Notes under the pieces: generated by a model
The model's input: only the letters and a program-made list of their open reading frames with translations
The model's database searches: none
What the model was told of the DNA's origin: nothing
Shown: positions 6,589 through 15,002 of the stretch, piece by piece
Position numbering within the stretch: the stretch's first letter is position 1
Layout of the letters: every line of letters begins with the position of its first letter
Made by a program: the position numbers and the translations under genes
Origin: Pseudomonadota bacterium
Lineage (GTDB): Bacteria > Pseudomonadota > Alphaproteobacteria > Rhizobiales > Rhizobiaceae
Direction of reading: 5' to 3'
Assembly (NCBI GenBank): GCA_023451735.1
Contig: JAEXYH010000044.1
Location: 86,464 to 150,463, forward strand
Length of the DNA: 64,000 nt

Positions 6589-8238
6589 GTGAAAATGCAG
6601 CACACCAAGGCCGAGGTTCCCCTTAAATGGTTCGCCGATGCGATATGGAATTATCGTGCAATCTACGCCGAATTGCTGGGACTGGCGATCTGCCTAAGGC
6701 TGATCGCGCTCGTCGAGCCTTTTATCTTTCAGGTGATCATCGACCGCGTTCTCCCTTTTCAGCGTGAGACGACCCTTACGGTCGTGCTGTTGATCTTCAC
6801 GGCGGTCAGCCTGTTCCAGGTGGGGTTCCAGATTCTCTCCGGCTATCTGGGTATCGTCGGATCCAACCGCGTTACCCAGGAGCTCGGAGGGCGGATATTC
6901 CAGCACCTTTTCAGCCTGCCATATTCCTACTTCAGGAAATGGAACATCGGCGAAACGCTCTCACGTCTGTCGGAGACCGATACCATCCGGAACTTCCTGA
7001 TCGCCGCGACCGCCGGGGTGTTCCTGGATGTTCTTTTCGTCGCCATCTATCTCGCGGTGCTCTTTTCGCTCTCTTCGCAGCTGACCTGGCTGATTATTGC
7101 AGCCCTGCCTGTGCAGGCCGCCGTCTATTTCCTGTTTGGCCCGTTTCTGCGACGGCATCTGCGTGCCCGCTTCGATGCCTCCGCCCGTCACCAGTCGAAA
7201 ATGGTGGAATCGCTGACTGGAATCGCGACCGTCAAGGCACTTGGCGCAGAAAGACAGGCCATCGATCAGCTGAATGCGACGTTGACGCGATTGCTCGCCA
7301 CGGGACTGAACGCCGGAAAGATCGACATCTACTCGGCCCAACTGAATTTCATCGTCAACCGCGGCCTGACGATCATCATTCTGCTGATCGGTTCCCAGCT
7401 TGTCTTCGCGGGAAGCCTCACGCTCGGCCAACTGGTGGCCTTCTATCTCATCTCCGACAAGGTGCTCGGCCCGATCGCGACCTTCTCCGAATTGTGGGAA
7501 CGCTGGCAGAATGCAAGGGTTTCGCGGCAACGACTGGCAGACGTGCTCAACGCGCCGGTGGAGCCGTTCCGCACTTTGCCCAAACTCCCCGAGAACTTGA
7601 AGCCGAGCCTCACTCTGTCTTCGGTGTCGTTCAGCTATGTGGAAGGCGTACCGGTTCTCAAGGACTTCGTCTTCCATGCCGAAGGCTGCAGTCTGAACCT
7701 TGTTGTCGGTCCATCCGGAACGGGCAAGTCCACCTTCGGTCGGCTTGCCTCCGGCCTCGAAATTCCCTCGAAAGGCAGCGTCGCGATCGACGGGCTGAAC
7801 CTGCAGCACTACGATCCGCATGACGTACGTGCCAAGATCGCATACGTCCCGCAGGAGGCCTATCTCTTCGACGGCTCGATACTCAGCAATCTGCAGATGG
7901 CCTCGAGCGATGTCGGAGATGATGAGATCAGAGCAGCCCTCAAGGCCGCGGCCGCGCAGGAGATCATCGATTCTCTTCCCAACGGCCTCCATACGGAAGT
8001 CGGGGAACGGGGGAGCTCGCTGTCCGGCGGTCAGCGGCAGAGACTGGCGATCGCCAGAAGTATCCTCACCCAGCCAAAGATCCTCATCCTGGACGAACCG
8101 ACCAGTGCCGTCGACAATGACACCCAGGCAAGGCTGGCGGACGAGTTCGCCAGCCTGAGCTCCAGCATCACGATCATTATCATTACTCACAGGCCGCAGG
8201 CATTCGCCAATCCCAGCCAGATAGTCGAGTTCCACTGA
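6589..8238 (+). CDS. Type I secretion ABC exporter (HlyB/LapB type, no peptidase domain)
   Basis: 549 aa from GTG 6589 (an ATG follows at 6595). The N-terminal half has the ABC-exporter membrane domain with about six helices, beginning with the HlyB-like ALVEPFIFQVIIDRVLPFQ; a conserved coupling segment KMVESLTGIATVKALGAE follows. The C-terminal ATPase has Walker A GPSGTGKST (about 385), Q-loop YVPQEAYLF, signature LSGGQRQRLAIAR, Walker B ILILDEP and H-loop ITHRP. HlyB is about 707 aa; the missing 150 residues are the N-terminal C39-like domain, absent here. The protein also ends only about 15 residues after the H-loop. One base separates it from the adaptor gene. It should move a substrate across both membranes with an HlyD partner and a TolC encoded elsewhere. 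Confidence 0.92.
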   Translation: MKMQHTKAEVPLKWFADAIWNYRAIYAELLGLAICLRLIALVEPFIFQVIIDRVLPFQRETTLTVVLLIFTAVSLFQVGFQILSGYLGIVGSNRVTQELGGRIFQHLFSLPYSYFRKWNIGETLSRLSETDTIRNFLIAATAGVFLDVLFVAIYLAVLFSLSSQLTWLIIAALPVQAAVYFLFGPFLRRHLRARFDASARHQSKMVESLTGIATVKALGAERQAIDQLNATLTRLLATGLNAGKIDIYSAQLNFIVNRGLTIIILLIGSQLVFAGSLTLGQLVAFYLISDKVLGPIATFSELWERWQNARVSRQRLADVLNAPVEPFRTLPKLPENLKPSLTLSSVSFSYVEGVPVLKDFVFHAEGCSLNLVVGPSGTGKSTFGRLASGLEIPSKGSVAIDGLNLQHYDPHDVRAKIAYVPQEAYLFDGSILSNLQMASSDVGDDEIRAALKAAAAQEIIDSLPNGLHTEVGERGSSLSGGQRQRLAIARSILTQPKILILDEPTSAVDNDTQARLADEFASLSSSITIIIITHRPQAFANPSQIVEFH

Positions 8239-8239
8239 C

Positions 8240-9568
8240 ATGCGAACCCAGGAAACGCAGCCGTCTGTCTCGCCAACCCTGCACATGACGGTGCTTCTGC
8301 TGATCATGGCCTTCGTCACGGCCCTTGTCCTGGCCTTCGTCATGAAGATCGAGATCACCGCCAGGGGAAAGGGGAGGATCGTGCCCCTGACGCGGGTCCA
8401 GCAGATCCAGCCGGACGCCCCCGGCAAGGTCGTGGCCATCCACGTCAAGAACGGCGATCGCGTGACCGCCAACAGCGTCCTTATTGAATTCGACCCCACC
8501 CAGGCCGCCGCCGAGTTCTCGACGCTTTCCCGGGAAATGAGACATCTCGAGATCGAGCGTTTCCGTCTCAAGGCTCTGACGGAGTTTATCGACAGATTGG
8601 CCACGGACGATGATGCGGACATAGACACGGCGCTGCGGGAGTTCACAAACGACAGCGCCTCCACCCGGGAACTCAGTTATTTCCAGGAACAGAGAAGCCT
8701 GCTGGCGGCCGAAGTCGGCGAGTTGAAGGACAAGGTTCAGCAGCAGGTCGCAAGACGGGACGAAAATCTGAAGTCGCAGGCCGTCAGCCGCGCGAATATC
8801 GAACAGATAGAAGCGTCCCTGCCGATCAGGCAAGAGCGCCTCAAGACGTCGGAGCAGTTGAAGCAGCAAGGTGCAGCCAGCGGAACCTCCTATCTCAACT
8901 ATCTTGAGGAATTCGTCACGTTGCAGAAGCAGATCGCCATCCGCCGCAGTGAGCTGGAGGAAAAGGCTTCGCAGCTAAATCGCTTTTCTTCCGAAAGAAG
9001 CGAGCTGCTTTCCAGCAATCTCAGCCGCAGCAGGCAAAGGCGAGCGGAGATCGAGAGCCGCATGCTGGCCGCGACGGAGGAGCTTCGGGTTGCCGATCTG
9101 AACCTGAAGAACAAGACGCTCACCGCACCGGTCGACGGCATCGTCGATGGTCTGAACGTCCACACGATCGGCGGCGTGTCGGATACCGGCGATGAACTCA
9201 TGCGCATCGTCCCGAATACGGCCGGCGTCGAATTGGAGGCCGTGTTCGCAAACGAGGATATCGGCTTTCTGCAGGTGGGGCAGGCCGCCAAGCTCAATAT
9301 GGCGGCGTTTCCCGCCGAACGCTTCGGTTTCCTGTCCGGTAAGGTGACTTATGTCTCTGCCGATGCGGTTCAGCAGCCGGAAGACAAATGGGGCTATGTC
9401 GTGAGGTTCAGTCTGGACGAAACCTATCTGGATGTCGCGGGTTCGAGGTATCTTTTACAGCCGGGCATGACCGCATCCATCGACGTCGTGACCGGGGAAC
9501 GGCCCCTGATCGAATATTTCTTCGCCCCGATAGTCGAGTCGGTTCAGGGAAGCCTCGGTGAGCGGTAG
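8240..9568 (+). CDS. HlyD-family membrane fusion protein of type I secretion
   Basis: 442 aa. A short cytoplasmic N-terminus precedes one transmembrane helix (VLLLIMAFVTALVLAFVM). Next is the HlyD biotinyl-lipoyl half GKGRIVPLTRVQQIQP with GKVVAIHVKNGDRV, a long alpha-helical hairpin (about 100-290) for contact with the outer-membrane channel, and the second half LTAPVDGIVDGLNVHTIGGV. The beta-barrel and membrane-proximal parts follow (KLNMAAFPAERFGFLSGKV). A C-terminal ERPLIEYFFAPI resembles the HlyD end signature. It bridges the ABC exporter and a TolC-type channel. Last gene of the operon; no TolC or RTX gene follows before the tRNA. Confidence 0.93.
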   Translation: MRTQETQPSVSPTLHMTVLLLIMAFVTALVLAFVMKIEITARGKGRIVPLTRVQQIQPDAPGKVVAIHVKNGDRVTANSVLIEFDPTQAAAEFSTLSREMRHLEIERFRLKALTEFIDRLATDDDADIDTALREFTNDSASTRELSYFQEQRSLLAAEVGELKDKVQQQVARRDENLKSQAVSRANIEQIEASLPIRQERLKTSEQLKQQGAASGTSYLNYLEEFVTLQKQIAIRRSELEEKASQLNRFSSERSELLSSNLSRSRQRRAEIESRMLAATEELRVADLNLKNKTLTAPVDGIVDGLNVHTIGGVSDTGDELMRIVPNTAGVELEAVFANEDIGFLQVGQAAKLNMAAFPAERFGFLSGKVTYVSADAVQQPEDKWGYVVRFSLDETYLDVAGSRYLLQPGMTASIDVVTGERPLIEYFFAPIVESVQGSLGER

Positions 9569-9645
9569 CCGTGAGCTGTTAGTCCCGAAACGCTCTGGCG
9601 AATTGGCCCGGACACTCTGCGTCAATCGCCTGGGCCTCCCTGGAC

Positions 9646-9660
9646 CTGAAACGGTTTCAG
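9646..9660. repeat. 15-bp perfect inverted repeat downstream of the secretion operon
   Basis: CTGAAACGGTTTCAG: two 7-bp arms around one G, about 78 bp after the HlyD stop. There is no T-run, so it reads more like a protein-binding site than a terminator. The rest of the 9569-9864 spacer shows no gene. Confidence 0.4.
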
Positions 9661-9864
9661 CATGAGCTGGGCCAAGCTGGAAGCCGATTGCGTGATACAC
9701 CCTGGCCTGACGCCTAAAAGGATTCCGGCATATTGTTGCCACCAATCCAGCAGAATTGAACGAACGGAAAACGAAAGTTGTCAAACAGGCGGTTTGAAAC
9801 GGTCGATTTGAAAAATGCATAAGCCTGAGAAAACGTGGAAAACCTGTCGTGCAAGGCATTTAAA

Positions 9865-9940
9865 TGGTGCCCGGAGGCGGATTTGAACCACCGACACGCG
9901 GATTTTCAATCCGCTGCTCTACCAACTGAGCTATCCGGGC
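9865..9940 (-). tRNA. tRNA-Phe (anticodon GAA)
   Basis: On the minus strand: acceptor GCCCGGA pairs with TCCGGGC, D-arm TAGCTCAGTTGGTAGAGCA, anticodon stem GCGGA/TCCGC enclosing the loop TTGAAAA (anticodon GAA), T-arm with GGTTCAAATCC, encoded ACCA end. Length 76 nt. It marks the right side of the accessory segment holding the type I secretion locus. Confidence 0.98.
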
Positions 9941-10359
9941 ATCCAGGCTTCAAGCCTTCCGGTCTGTACCGGCAGGGGCGTAACCCCCGGAAGCGAGCGG
10001 GGTTATAACATCTTGTTCGGCCATGTCCAGCACCCCACGCGACTTTTTTGACAGGTTTGCAAAAATTAAAAATTCTCCTGCAAAATCAGTTGGAAATCTG
10101 TCCGCTGCGGCAGAACAGCGAGTTTGTCGTTGTGGGTATCCGCCGGTTTCGAGCAACAGCAGGCTTCGATTTCACCGTCCGCGGAAAAGTGCAGGGCTGC
10201 CTGCCCGGGTTTGGCGGCTTATTTTCGGAATTGAGCGCGACCAGCCGGCGGTAAAAGCCCCGCATGTGAACTGACGTTATTGCCTACTTACACACGTGTA
10301 GGCGCTCGCCCTTAAGCGGGGCGAGCAAAAGTGTGGCTACGATTGCCAGGTGACACGTT
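9941..10359. other. Spacer with a GC-rich hairpin, no gene
   Basis: 420 bp between tRNA-Phe and yacG. The only structure I can support is GCTCGCCC (10304-10311) pairing with GGGCGAGC (10319-10326) around a 7-nt loop. It lies downstream of yacG on the minus strand and could end that transcript, though no T-run follows. Short frames elsewhere have no ribosome binding site. Confidence 0.4.
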
Positions 10360-10578
10360 CTACTCTCGTCCGTCCCGATCGTCATCCGCCTTGCTCTCGT
10401 CGTCCGCCACTGGAATGGCGTAGGAGCCTTTCAGCCAGCGCGACAGGTCGAGCGTGCGGCAGCGCTCGGAGCAGAAGGGGTAATCTTCCCGCGAAGAGGG
10501 CTTGCCGCATTCCGGGCAGGGCCGGGCTTTTCTGAGCGGCTCGACCTTGCCGCCCGTCTTGATCGGTTCGGATGTCAC
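10360..10578 (-). CDS. yacG: DNA gyrase inhibitor / zinc-binding protein YacG
   Basis: 72 aa from the GTG at 10578, chosen because AAAGGAG lies about 9 nt upstream; an ATG further out at 10620 has no such site. The YacG zinc finger is complete: CPECGKP and FCSERCRTLDLSRWL, four cysteines in a C-x2-C ... C-x3-C pattern, followed by GSYAIP. The C-terminal tail is acidic (DDESKADDDRDGRE). In E. coli YacG binds GyrB and blocks DNA binding by gyrase. It follows maf as the last gene of the minus-strand housekeeping run. Confidence 0.93.
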   Translation of the reverse strand: MTSEPIKTGGKVEPLRKARPCPECGKPSSREDYPFCSERCRTLDLSRWLKGSYAIPVADDESKADDDRDGRE

Positions 10579-10650
10579 AGGAGCAACTCCTTTTCTGTAA
10601 ATCATCGAATGAGCCGGCAAAGCAGCGAGCTGCGCCGGACAGGCGCATGA

Positions 10651-11271
10651 TCAGGCCTCAGGCCAACCCTGTGCCACATCAAAGCCTTCGCCGGCGAGAA
10701 GGGTCGTCACGTCATAGAGCGGCAGCCCGACGACATTGGTGTAGGAGCCAACCAGCTTCTGCACGAAGGCGCCGGCAATACCCTGGATGGCATAGGCGCC
10801 CGCCTTGCCGCGCCACTGGCCCGACGCGATGTAGTTTTCGATCTCGCGGGTCGAGAGCCGCTTGAAGCGGACTTTCGTTTCGACAACTTTCTGCCGGAAC
10901 TGTCCGCCGGGGGTGACTAGGCATATGCCGGTATAGACCCAATGGCCACGGCCCGAGAGAAGATGCAGCGCAGCCGATGCTTCTTCCGTGTACTCGGTCT
11001 TTTCAAGGATACGGCGGCCGACGGCAACGACCGTATCGGCGGACAAAATGTAGCTGTGTCGCCATGCCGGGTCGTCCTTGATCGCGCGATAGGCGGCCTC
11101 CGCCTTCTCGCTCGACAGCCGACGCGCGAGCGAGCGGGGATGCTCGGCACGCTTCGGCGTTTCGTCTATATCCATCGGCATCAGCCGGGCAGGCTCAATG
11201 CCCACCTGGTTGAGGAGGTCCAGGCGGCGTGGCGAACCCGATGCCAGTATCAGCTTTTGCTCAAGCGCCAT
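10651..11271 (-). CDS. maf: Maf-like nucleoside triphosphate pyrophosphatase
   Basis: 206 aa, usual Maf length. The N-terminal signature LILASGSPRRLDLLNQVG is the Maf substrate loop; the catalytic-base region SADTVVAVGRRILEK and the glycine-rich RGHWVYTGICLV are also present, as is GKAGAYAIQGIAGAFV. Maf proteins hydrolyse non-canonical or modified NTPs to monophosphates in the cytoplasm and have been linked to septum arrest. Located 22 bp after infA on the same strand, in the standard alphaproteobacterial block infA-maf-yacG. Confidence 0.94.
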   Translation of the reverse strand: MALEQKLILASGSPRRLDLLNQVGIEPARLMPMDIDETPKRAEHPRSLARRLSSEKAEAAYRAIKDDPAWRHSYILSADTVVAVGRRILEKTEYTEEASAALHLLSGRGHWVYTGICLVTPGGQFRQKVVETKVRFKRLSTREIENYIASGQWRGKAGAYAIQGIAGAFVQKLVGSYTNVVGLPLYDVTTLLAGEGFDVAQGWPEA

Positions 11272-11293
11272 TTCAGGCCTTATCCTGCCGAAA

Positions 11294-11512
11294 TTACTTG
11301 AAGCGGTATGTAATACGGCCCTTGGTCAGGTCGTAAGGTGTCATTTCGACCAAAACCTTGTCGCCCGCGAGAACGCGGATACGGTTCTTGCGCATGCGGC
11401 CTGCCGTGTGGGCAATGATCTCGTGCTCGTTTTCGAGCTTCACCCGGAAGGTCGCATTCGGCAGCAGTTCCGTGACGACGCCCGGAAATTCGAGGACTTC
11501 TTCTTTAGCCAT
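11294..11512 (-). CDS. infA: Translation initiation factor IF-1
   Basis: 72 aa, exactly the family length. Start at ATG 11512 (MAKEEVLEFPGVVTEL). The whole sequence is the S1/OB fold of IF-1, with NATFRVKLENEHEIIAHTAGRMRKNRIRVLAGDKV and the ending LTKGRITYRFK. It occupies the ribosomal A site on the 30S subunit during initiation. About 140 bp separate it from the upstream phosphatase gene, enough for its own promoter. Confidence 0.98.
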   Translation of the reverse strand: MAKEEVLEFPGVVTELLPNATFRVKLENEHEIIAHTAGRMRKNRIRVLAGDKVLVEMTPYDLTKGRITYRFK

Positions 11513-11653
11513 GTATCGGTTTTCTTTCTGTGTAAGGTCGGGCAGGCAGGAATTTTCGTCCGCCGCCTCGAAATTTGCGCGGAAACTACACAATCGCGTC
11601 CGGTTTGTGAACCACGCCTAATAGCTATTCTTTTGCATGCACAATTTCGCCGT

Positions 11654-12145
11654 TCAGCCGCTTGCCGGCGGTGCGCGCCGAATGGGTTTCATCCGCTTGT
11701 CGATCAGCTTCCACAGGTGGTCCCGCACCTGGCGATAGGCATCCAGTCGCTGCTCCCGCGTTCCCGTCACCACCGTTGGGTCCATGGTCGGCCAGTAGAC
11801 CACATCCACGGCATGCGAGCGGGTCAGCTCCAATGCCGTGTGATGCGCTTCCGGCGCCAGTGTGACGATCAGATCGAAGAAGTCGTCTTCGATCTCCTCC
11901 AGCGTCCTCGGTTTGTGCGGGCGCTTGTGATTGAGGGAAAGCCCCACTTCTTCCAGCACGACATCGACAAAGGGATCAGGCTCGCCGGAACGGACGCCGG
12001 CGGACTGTATGTAGATATCGGGTTGCAGCAGGCTTTTTGCAATGGCTTCCGCCATCGGCGATCGGATCGAGTTCTGTCCGCACATGAACAGGATCGCCGT
12101 CGGAATGCCGATCTCCTGTTTGCGGTTCGGTGCGTCGGCGGTCAT
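11654..12145 (-). CDS. Low-molecular-weight phosphotyrosine-phosphatase / ArsC-fold protein
   Basis: 163 aa from ATG 12145. The catalytic P-loop ILFMCGQNSIRSPMAEA has the C-x5-R-S layout of low-molecular-weight phosphatases and ArsC-type reductases. A C-terminal DVVYWPTMDPTVVTGTREQRLDAYRQVRDHL provides the DP region that holds the general acid. Additional cysteines needed for thioredoxin-linked arsenate reduction are not seen, which favours a phosphatase. The next gene upstream ends at 12147, so the two are translationally coupled. Its position between UPF0262 and infA is standard in Rhizobiales; the physiological substrate is not known. Confidence 0.85.
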   Translation of the reverse strand: MTADAPNRKQEIGIPTAILFMCGQNSIRSPMAEAIAKSLLQPDIYIQSAGVRSGEPDPFVDVVLEEVGLSLNHKRPHKPRTLEEIEDDFFDLIVTLAPEAHHTALELTRSHAVDVVYWPTMDPTVVTGTREQRLDAYRQVRDHLWKLIDKRMKPIRRAPPASG

Positions 12146-12146
12146 C

Positions 12147-12620
12147 TCAGCCGCGCCAGTAGAGAACGCAGACAAGCGTGAAGAGCCGCCGGGCGGTGTC
12201 GAAGTCGACGCCGATCTTGCCATCCAGCCGGTCCATCAGGGTCTGCGAACCTTCGTTATGGATGCCGCGACGGCCCATGTCGATCGCTTCGATGCGGGAT
12301 GGCGTTGCGGTCTTGATCGCCTCGTAATAGCTCTCGCAGACCATGAAATAGTCCTTGATGATCCGCCGGAACGGCGTGAGCGACAGGATGTGTGTGGCGA
12401 CATCCTGGTCCGTTTCCGTTGTGATCGTCAGCACCAGCCGCGCATTGACCAGCGAAAGCCGAAGCTTGTAAGGCCCGCCCGCATGGCCAAGCGGCGTAAA
12501 CGAGTTTTCCTCGACGAGATCGAAGATCGCGACCGCGCGCTCATGCTCCACGTCAGGGGTGGAACGCCCGATCGAGTCGTCCAGAACGACATCGCAGAGA
12601 CGAAACTCCCCGTGGGCCAT
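12147..12620 (-). CDS. UPF0262 family protein
   Basis: 157 aa, matching the UPF0262 family that always sits beside hisD in Rhizobiales. Recognisable blocks: LCDVVLDDSIGRSTPDVEHERAVAIFDL, PYKLRLSLVNARLVL, LSLTPFRRIIKDYFMVCESYYEAI and DMGRRGIHNEGS. It is soluble with no signal or membrane helix. Its function is unknown. It begins 3 bp after the hisD stop codon, so it is co-transcribed with hisD and the phosphatase. Confidence 0.92.
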   Translation of the reverse strand: MAHGEFRLCDVVLDDSIGRSTPDVEHERAVAIFDLVEENSFTPLGHAGGPYKLRLSLVNARLVLTITTETDQDVATHILSLTPFRRIIKDYFMVCESYYEAIKTATPSRIEAIDMGRRGIHNEGSQTLMDRLDGKIGVDFDTARRLFTLVCVLYWRG

Positions 12621-12623
12621 CCG

Positions 12624-13922
12624 TCAATCTCCGGGGTTGAGGCGAATGGAAACGGAACGGGCATGCCCGTCCAGCCCTTCGGATTTCGCCAGCGTGATTG
12701 CCGCCGGCGCAAGCTGCCGCAGCTGTTCAGCGCCTAAGCGCAGGATCGACGAGCGCTTGACGAAGTCGAGCACGCCGAGGCCGGAGGAGAACCGGGCCGA
12801 ACGCGCCGTCGGCAGGACGTGGTTCGATCCGCCGACATAATCGCCGATCACTTCCGGCGTATGGCGGCCGATGAAGATGGCGCCTGCATTGATAATGCCG
12901 GGCAGAAGCGCATCTGGATCGGCAACCGCAAGCTCCAGATGTTCGGCAGCGATGCGATTGGCGAGCGGCAGGGCCTTCTCGAAATTCTCGACCAGAATGA
13001 CGGCACCGAAATCGCGCCAGCTTGCGGTGGCGATCTCGGTGCGTGACAAGGTCGTCAACTGCCGTTCGACAGCGGCCTCGACCGCTCGACCGAAATCGGC
13101 GTTATCGGTCATCAGGATCGACTGGGCGCCGGCATCATGTTCGGCCTGGGCCAGAAGATCGGCAGCGATCCAGTCAGGGTCGTTCTCCCTGTCGGCGATG
13201 ACGAGAACTTCGGACGGTCCGGCAATCATGTCGATGCCAACCGTGCCGAACACCTGGCGCTTGGCGGCGGCCACATAGGCATTGCCGGGGCCGACGATCT
13301 TGGCCACGGGTGCGATCGTCCCTGTACCATAGGCAAGCGCTGCGACGGCCTGAGCACCGCCGACGCGGTAGATCTCTGTGACGCCGGCGATGCGGGCGGC
13401 AGCCAGTACGGCCGGATTGATCCTGCCGCCGCCGGCCGGTACGACCATCACGACGCGCGGCACGCCGGCAACCCTGGCCGGCACGGCATTCATCAGGACG
13501 GAGCTTGGATAGCTTGCTGTACCGCCCGGCACATAAAGACCGACGGCTTCGATTGCGGTCCAGCGGGAACCGAGGCCGACGCCGATCGCATCCTCGTAGA
13601 TGTCATCCTTCGGCATCTGGCGGGCATGGTGTTTTTCGATACGCTCGGCGGCGAATTTCAGCGCGTCGATGACGGCCGGATCGGTAGCGGCCAAGGCGGC
13701 ATCGACCTCGTCTTCGGAAATGCGAATACCGGTCTTCGCCAGATCGACACCGTCGAAGCGCGATGAATAATCGATCAATGCGTCATCGCCGCGGGCGCGC
13801 ACGTCATCGATAATGGCCTTGACCACGGCATTGACGTCTTCCGAGACCTCGCGTTTGGTCGATAGAAACGCCTTGAACTGCGCTTCGAAATCATCGGATG
13901 TCTGTTCAAGCCAGAGTGCCAC
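12624..13922 (-). CDS. hisD: Histidinol dehydrogenase
   Basis: 432 aa, the normal length. HisD oxidises L-histidinol to L-histidine with two NAD+ in the last two steps of histidine synthesis, using a zinc ion. Visible landmarks: VGLYVPGGTASYPSSVLMNAVPA, GNAYVAAAKRQVFGTVGIDMIAGPSEVLVIAD, QAEHDAGAQSILMT with a zinc-binding His, EHLELAVADPDALL and HTPEVIGDYVGGSNHVLPT with catalytic His and metal ligands. The other his genes are elsewhere, as usual for this group; DUF2948 precedes it and UPF0262 follows. Confidence 0.97.
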   Translation of the reverse strand: MALWLEQTSDDFEAQFKAFLSTKREVSEDVNAVVKAIIDDVRARGDDALIDYSSRFDGVDLAKTGIRISEDEVDAALAATDPAVIDALKFAAERIEKHHARQMPKDDIYEDAIGVGLGSRWTAIEAVGLYVPGGTASYPSSVLMNAVPARVAGVPRVVMVVPAGGGRINPAVLAAARIAGVTEIYRVGGAQAVAALAYGTGTIAPVAKIVGPGNAYVAAAKRQVFGTVGIDMIAGPSEVLVIADRENDPDWIAADLLAQAEHDAGAQSILMTDNADFGRAVEAAVERQLTTLSRTEIATASWRDFGAVILVENFEKALPLANRIAAEHLELAVADPDALLPGIINAGAIFIGRHTPEVIGDYVGGSNHVLPTARSARFSSGLGVLDFVKRSSILRLGAEQLRQLAPAAITLAKSEGLDGHARSVSIRLNPGD

Positions 13923-13977
13923 GCGGGTCGTCCTTCCAGGTCCATGCCGTCATCAGGCCGGACACACCCACATGTCG

Positions 13978-14409
13978 TCAGGGATGGCGCGGCCTTGTTG
14001 GGGTTTCCCACGCGCCGCCGATATCTGCAAGTGCGACTTCAATGCATTCGACATCCAATTCGATCGCGGCATTGCCGGAAAGCACCAGTTCGATCGTGCC
14101 GTCAGGGCCGTCGCCTTTCTGGGCAAAACGGATTGCCAGAAGCGAGAGCACATCTTCCTTACGGTTGCGGTCGATGCCATTGGATCGAACGGCTTCAACG
14201 CGCTTCAACACCAGCGCTGCGCGATGACGCTCGAAGCCTTTTCGCTTGCCTTCTGCCGCAGCCCAATCGAAGCGATTGGCAGCGAGCGAAAATGTTCTTT
14301 CCGTCGCCGACCATCGCACATCGCCAAGCTTGAAGACTGCATCCTGCATATGGGCGGATACGACGCCCAGATCATCCGTATCAAGAGCTAGAAGCTTCAG
14401 CTCGGTCAT
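13978..14409 (-). CDS. DUF2948 family protein
   Basis: 143 aa from ATG 14409 (MTELKLLALDTDDLGVVSAHMQDAV). The N-terminal LLALDTDDL and AHMQDAVFKLGDVRW, with the central FERHRAALVLKRVEAVRS, are typical of DUF2948, a Rhizobiales family found just upstream of hisD. Soluble, function unknown. An upstream in-frame ATG at 14454 would add 15 residues, but the shorter start matches the family N-terminus. The C-terminal VECIEVALADIGGAWETPTRP is also family-like. Confidence 0.85.
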   Translation of the reverse strand: MTELKLLALDTDDLGVVSAHMQDAVFKLGDVRWSATERTFSLAANRFDWAAAEGKRKGFERHRAALVLKRVEAVRSNGIDRNRKEDVLSLLAIRFAQKGDGPDGTIELVLSGNAAIELDVECIEVALADIGGAWETPTRPRHP

Positions 14410-14552
14410 GCGTTTCGTCCATCCTTGCACCGCCTTGGGCGGCTGTTGTTCCATGATCAGGAGATAGGATGGCTGATTGCGCTAAGCAACCGCACCGGCG
14501 AACTCTTCGCCGCGATCGATGGGGATAGGAGGAATTTCTGCCGGCGGGCGCC

Positions 14553-14813
14553 TCAGGTCAGATCCGCGAGAACCGCCTCGTGACCTGAAGGCCGTAATGC
14601 CCGGTTGGTCTTGACGATTGTGTGGATGAGCGCGTCGTCATCGCGAATGCCAAGTTGGTAGAAGCGGATCGCCATGGCTGCCAGCCGTTCGGCGGCCGGA
14701 TCATGACGTGACATGCAGGCGATATAGCGTGCCGTCTCGAAGATCGTCTGCAGTCGCTCCAGCTCGTCGGGGCCGATCGGTTCGTATGCCGCTGCCGTCT
14801 TGGACATTTTCAT
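14553..14813 (-). CDS. Small conserved-looking hypothetical protein
   Basis: 86 aa from ATG 14813 (MKMSKTAAAYEPIGPDELERL). The sequence is helical and soluble (LERLQTIFETARYIACMSRH, AAERLAAMAIRFYQLGIRDDDALI), without a motif I can name. It precedes the DUF2948-hisD block on the same strand, 140 bp away, in the place where I would expect murA in many Rhizobiales. Confidence that it is a gene is fair, from coherent composition; its function is unknown. Confidence 0.6.
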   Translation of the reverse strand: MKMSKTAAAYEPIGPDELERLQTIFETARYIACMSRHDPAAERLAAMAIRFYQLGIRDDDALIHTIVKTNRALRPSGHEAVLADLT

Positions 14814-15002
14814 CCCTTGCTTCCCCAAGCATCGTTCTTTTAGCACTACCTAATAGATGCGTGTTTCTCCCGAATGGGAAAGCCTGAATGAAAGATGGCG
14901 TTAGCAGAGAGTAAATATCGGCGCCGGACCGGATCTTGTCCGGGAAGTGCATCATCTCCTACATGGGATAGGCATATCGTATCAGTCAGACGGCAGGAGA
15001 AG

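Noticed and set aside
6961..8664. 567-codon minus-strand frame across the ABC exporter and HlyD genes
   Set aside because: Antisense shadow; it spans the junction of two genes with strong motifs on the plus strand.
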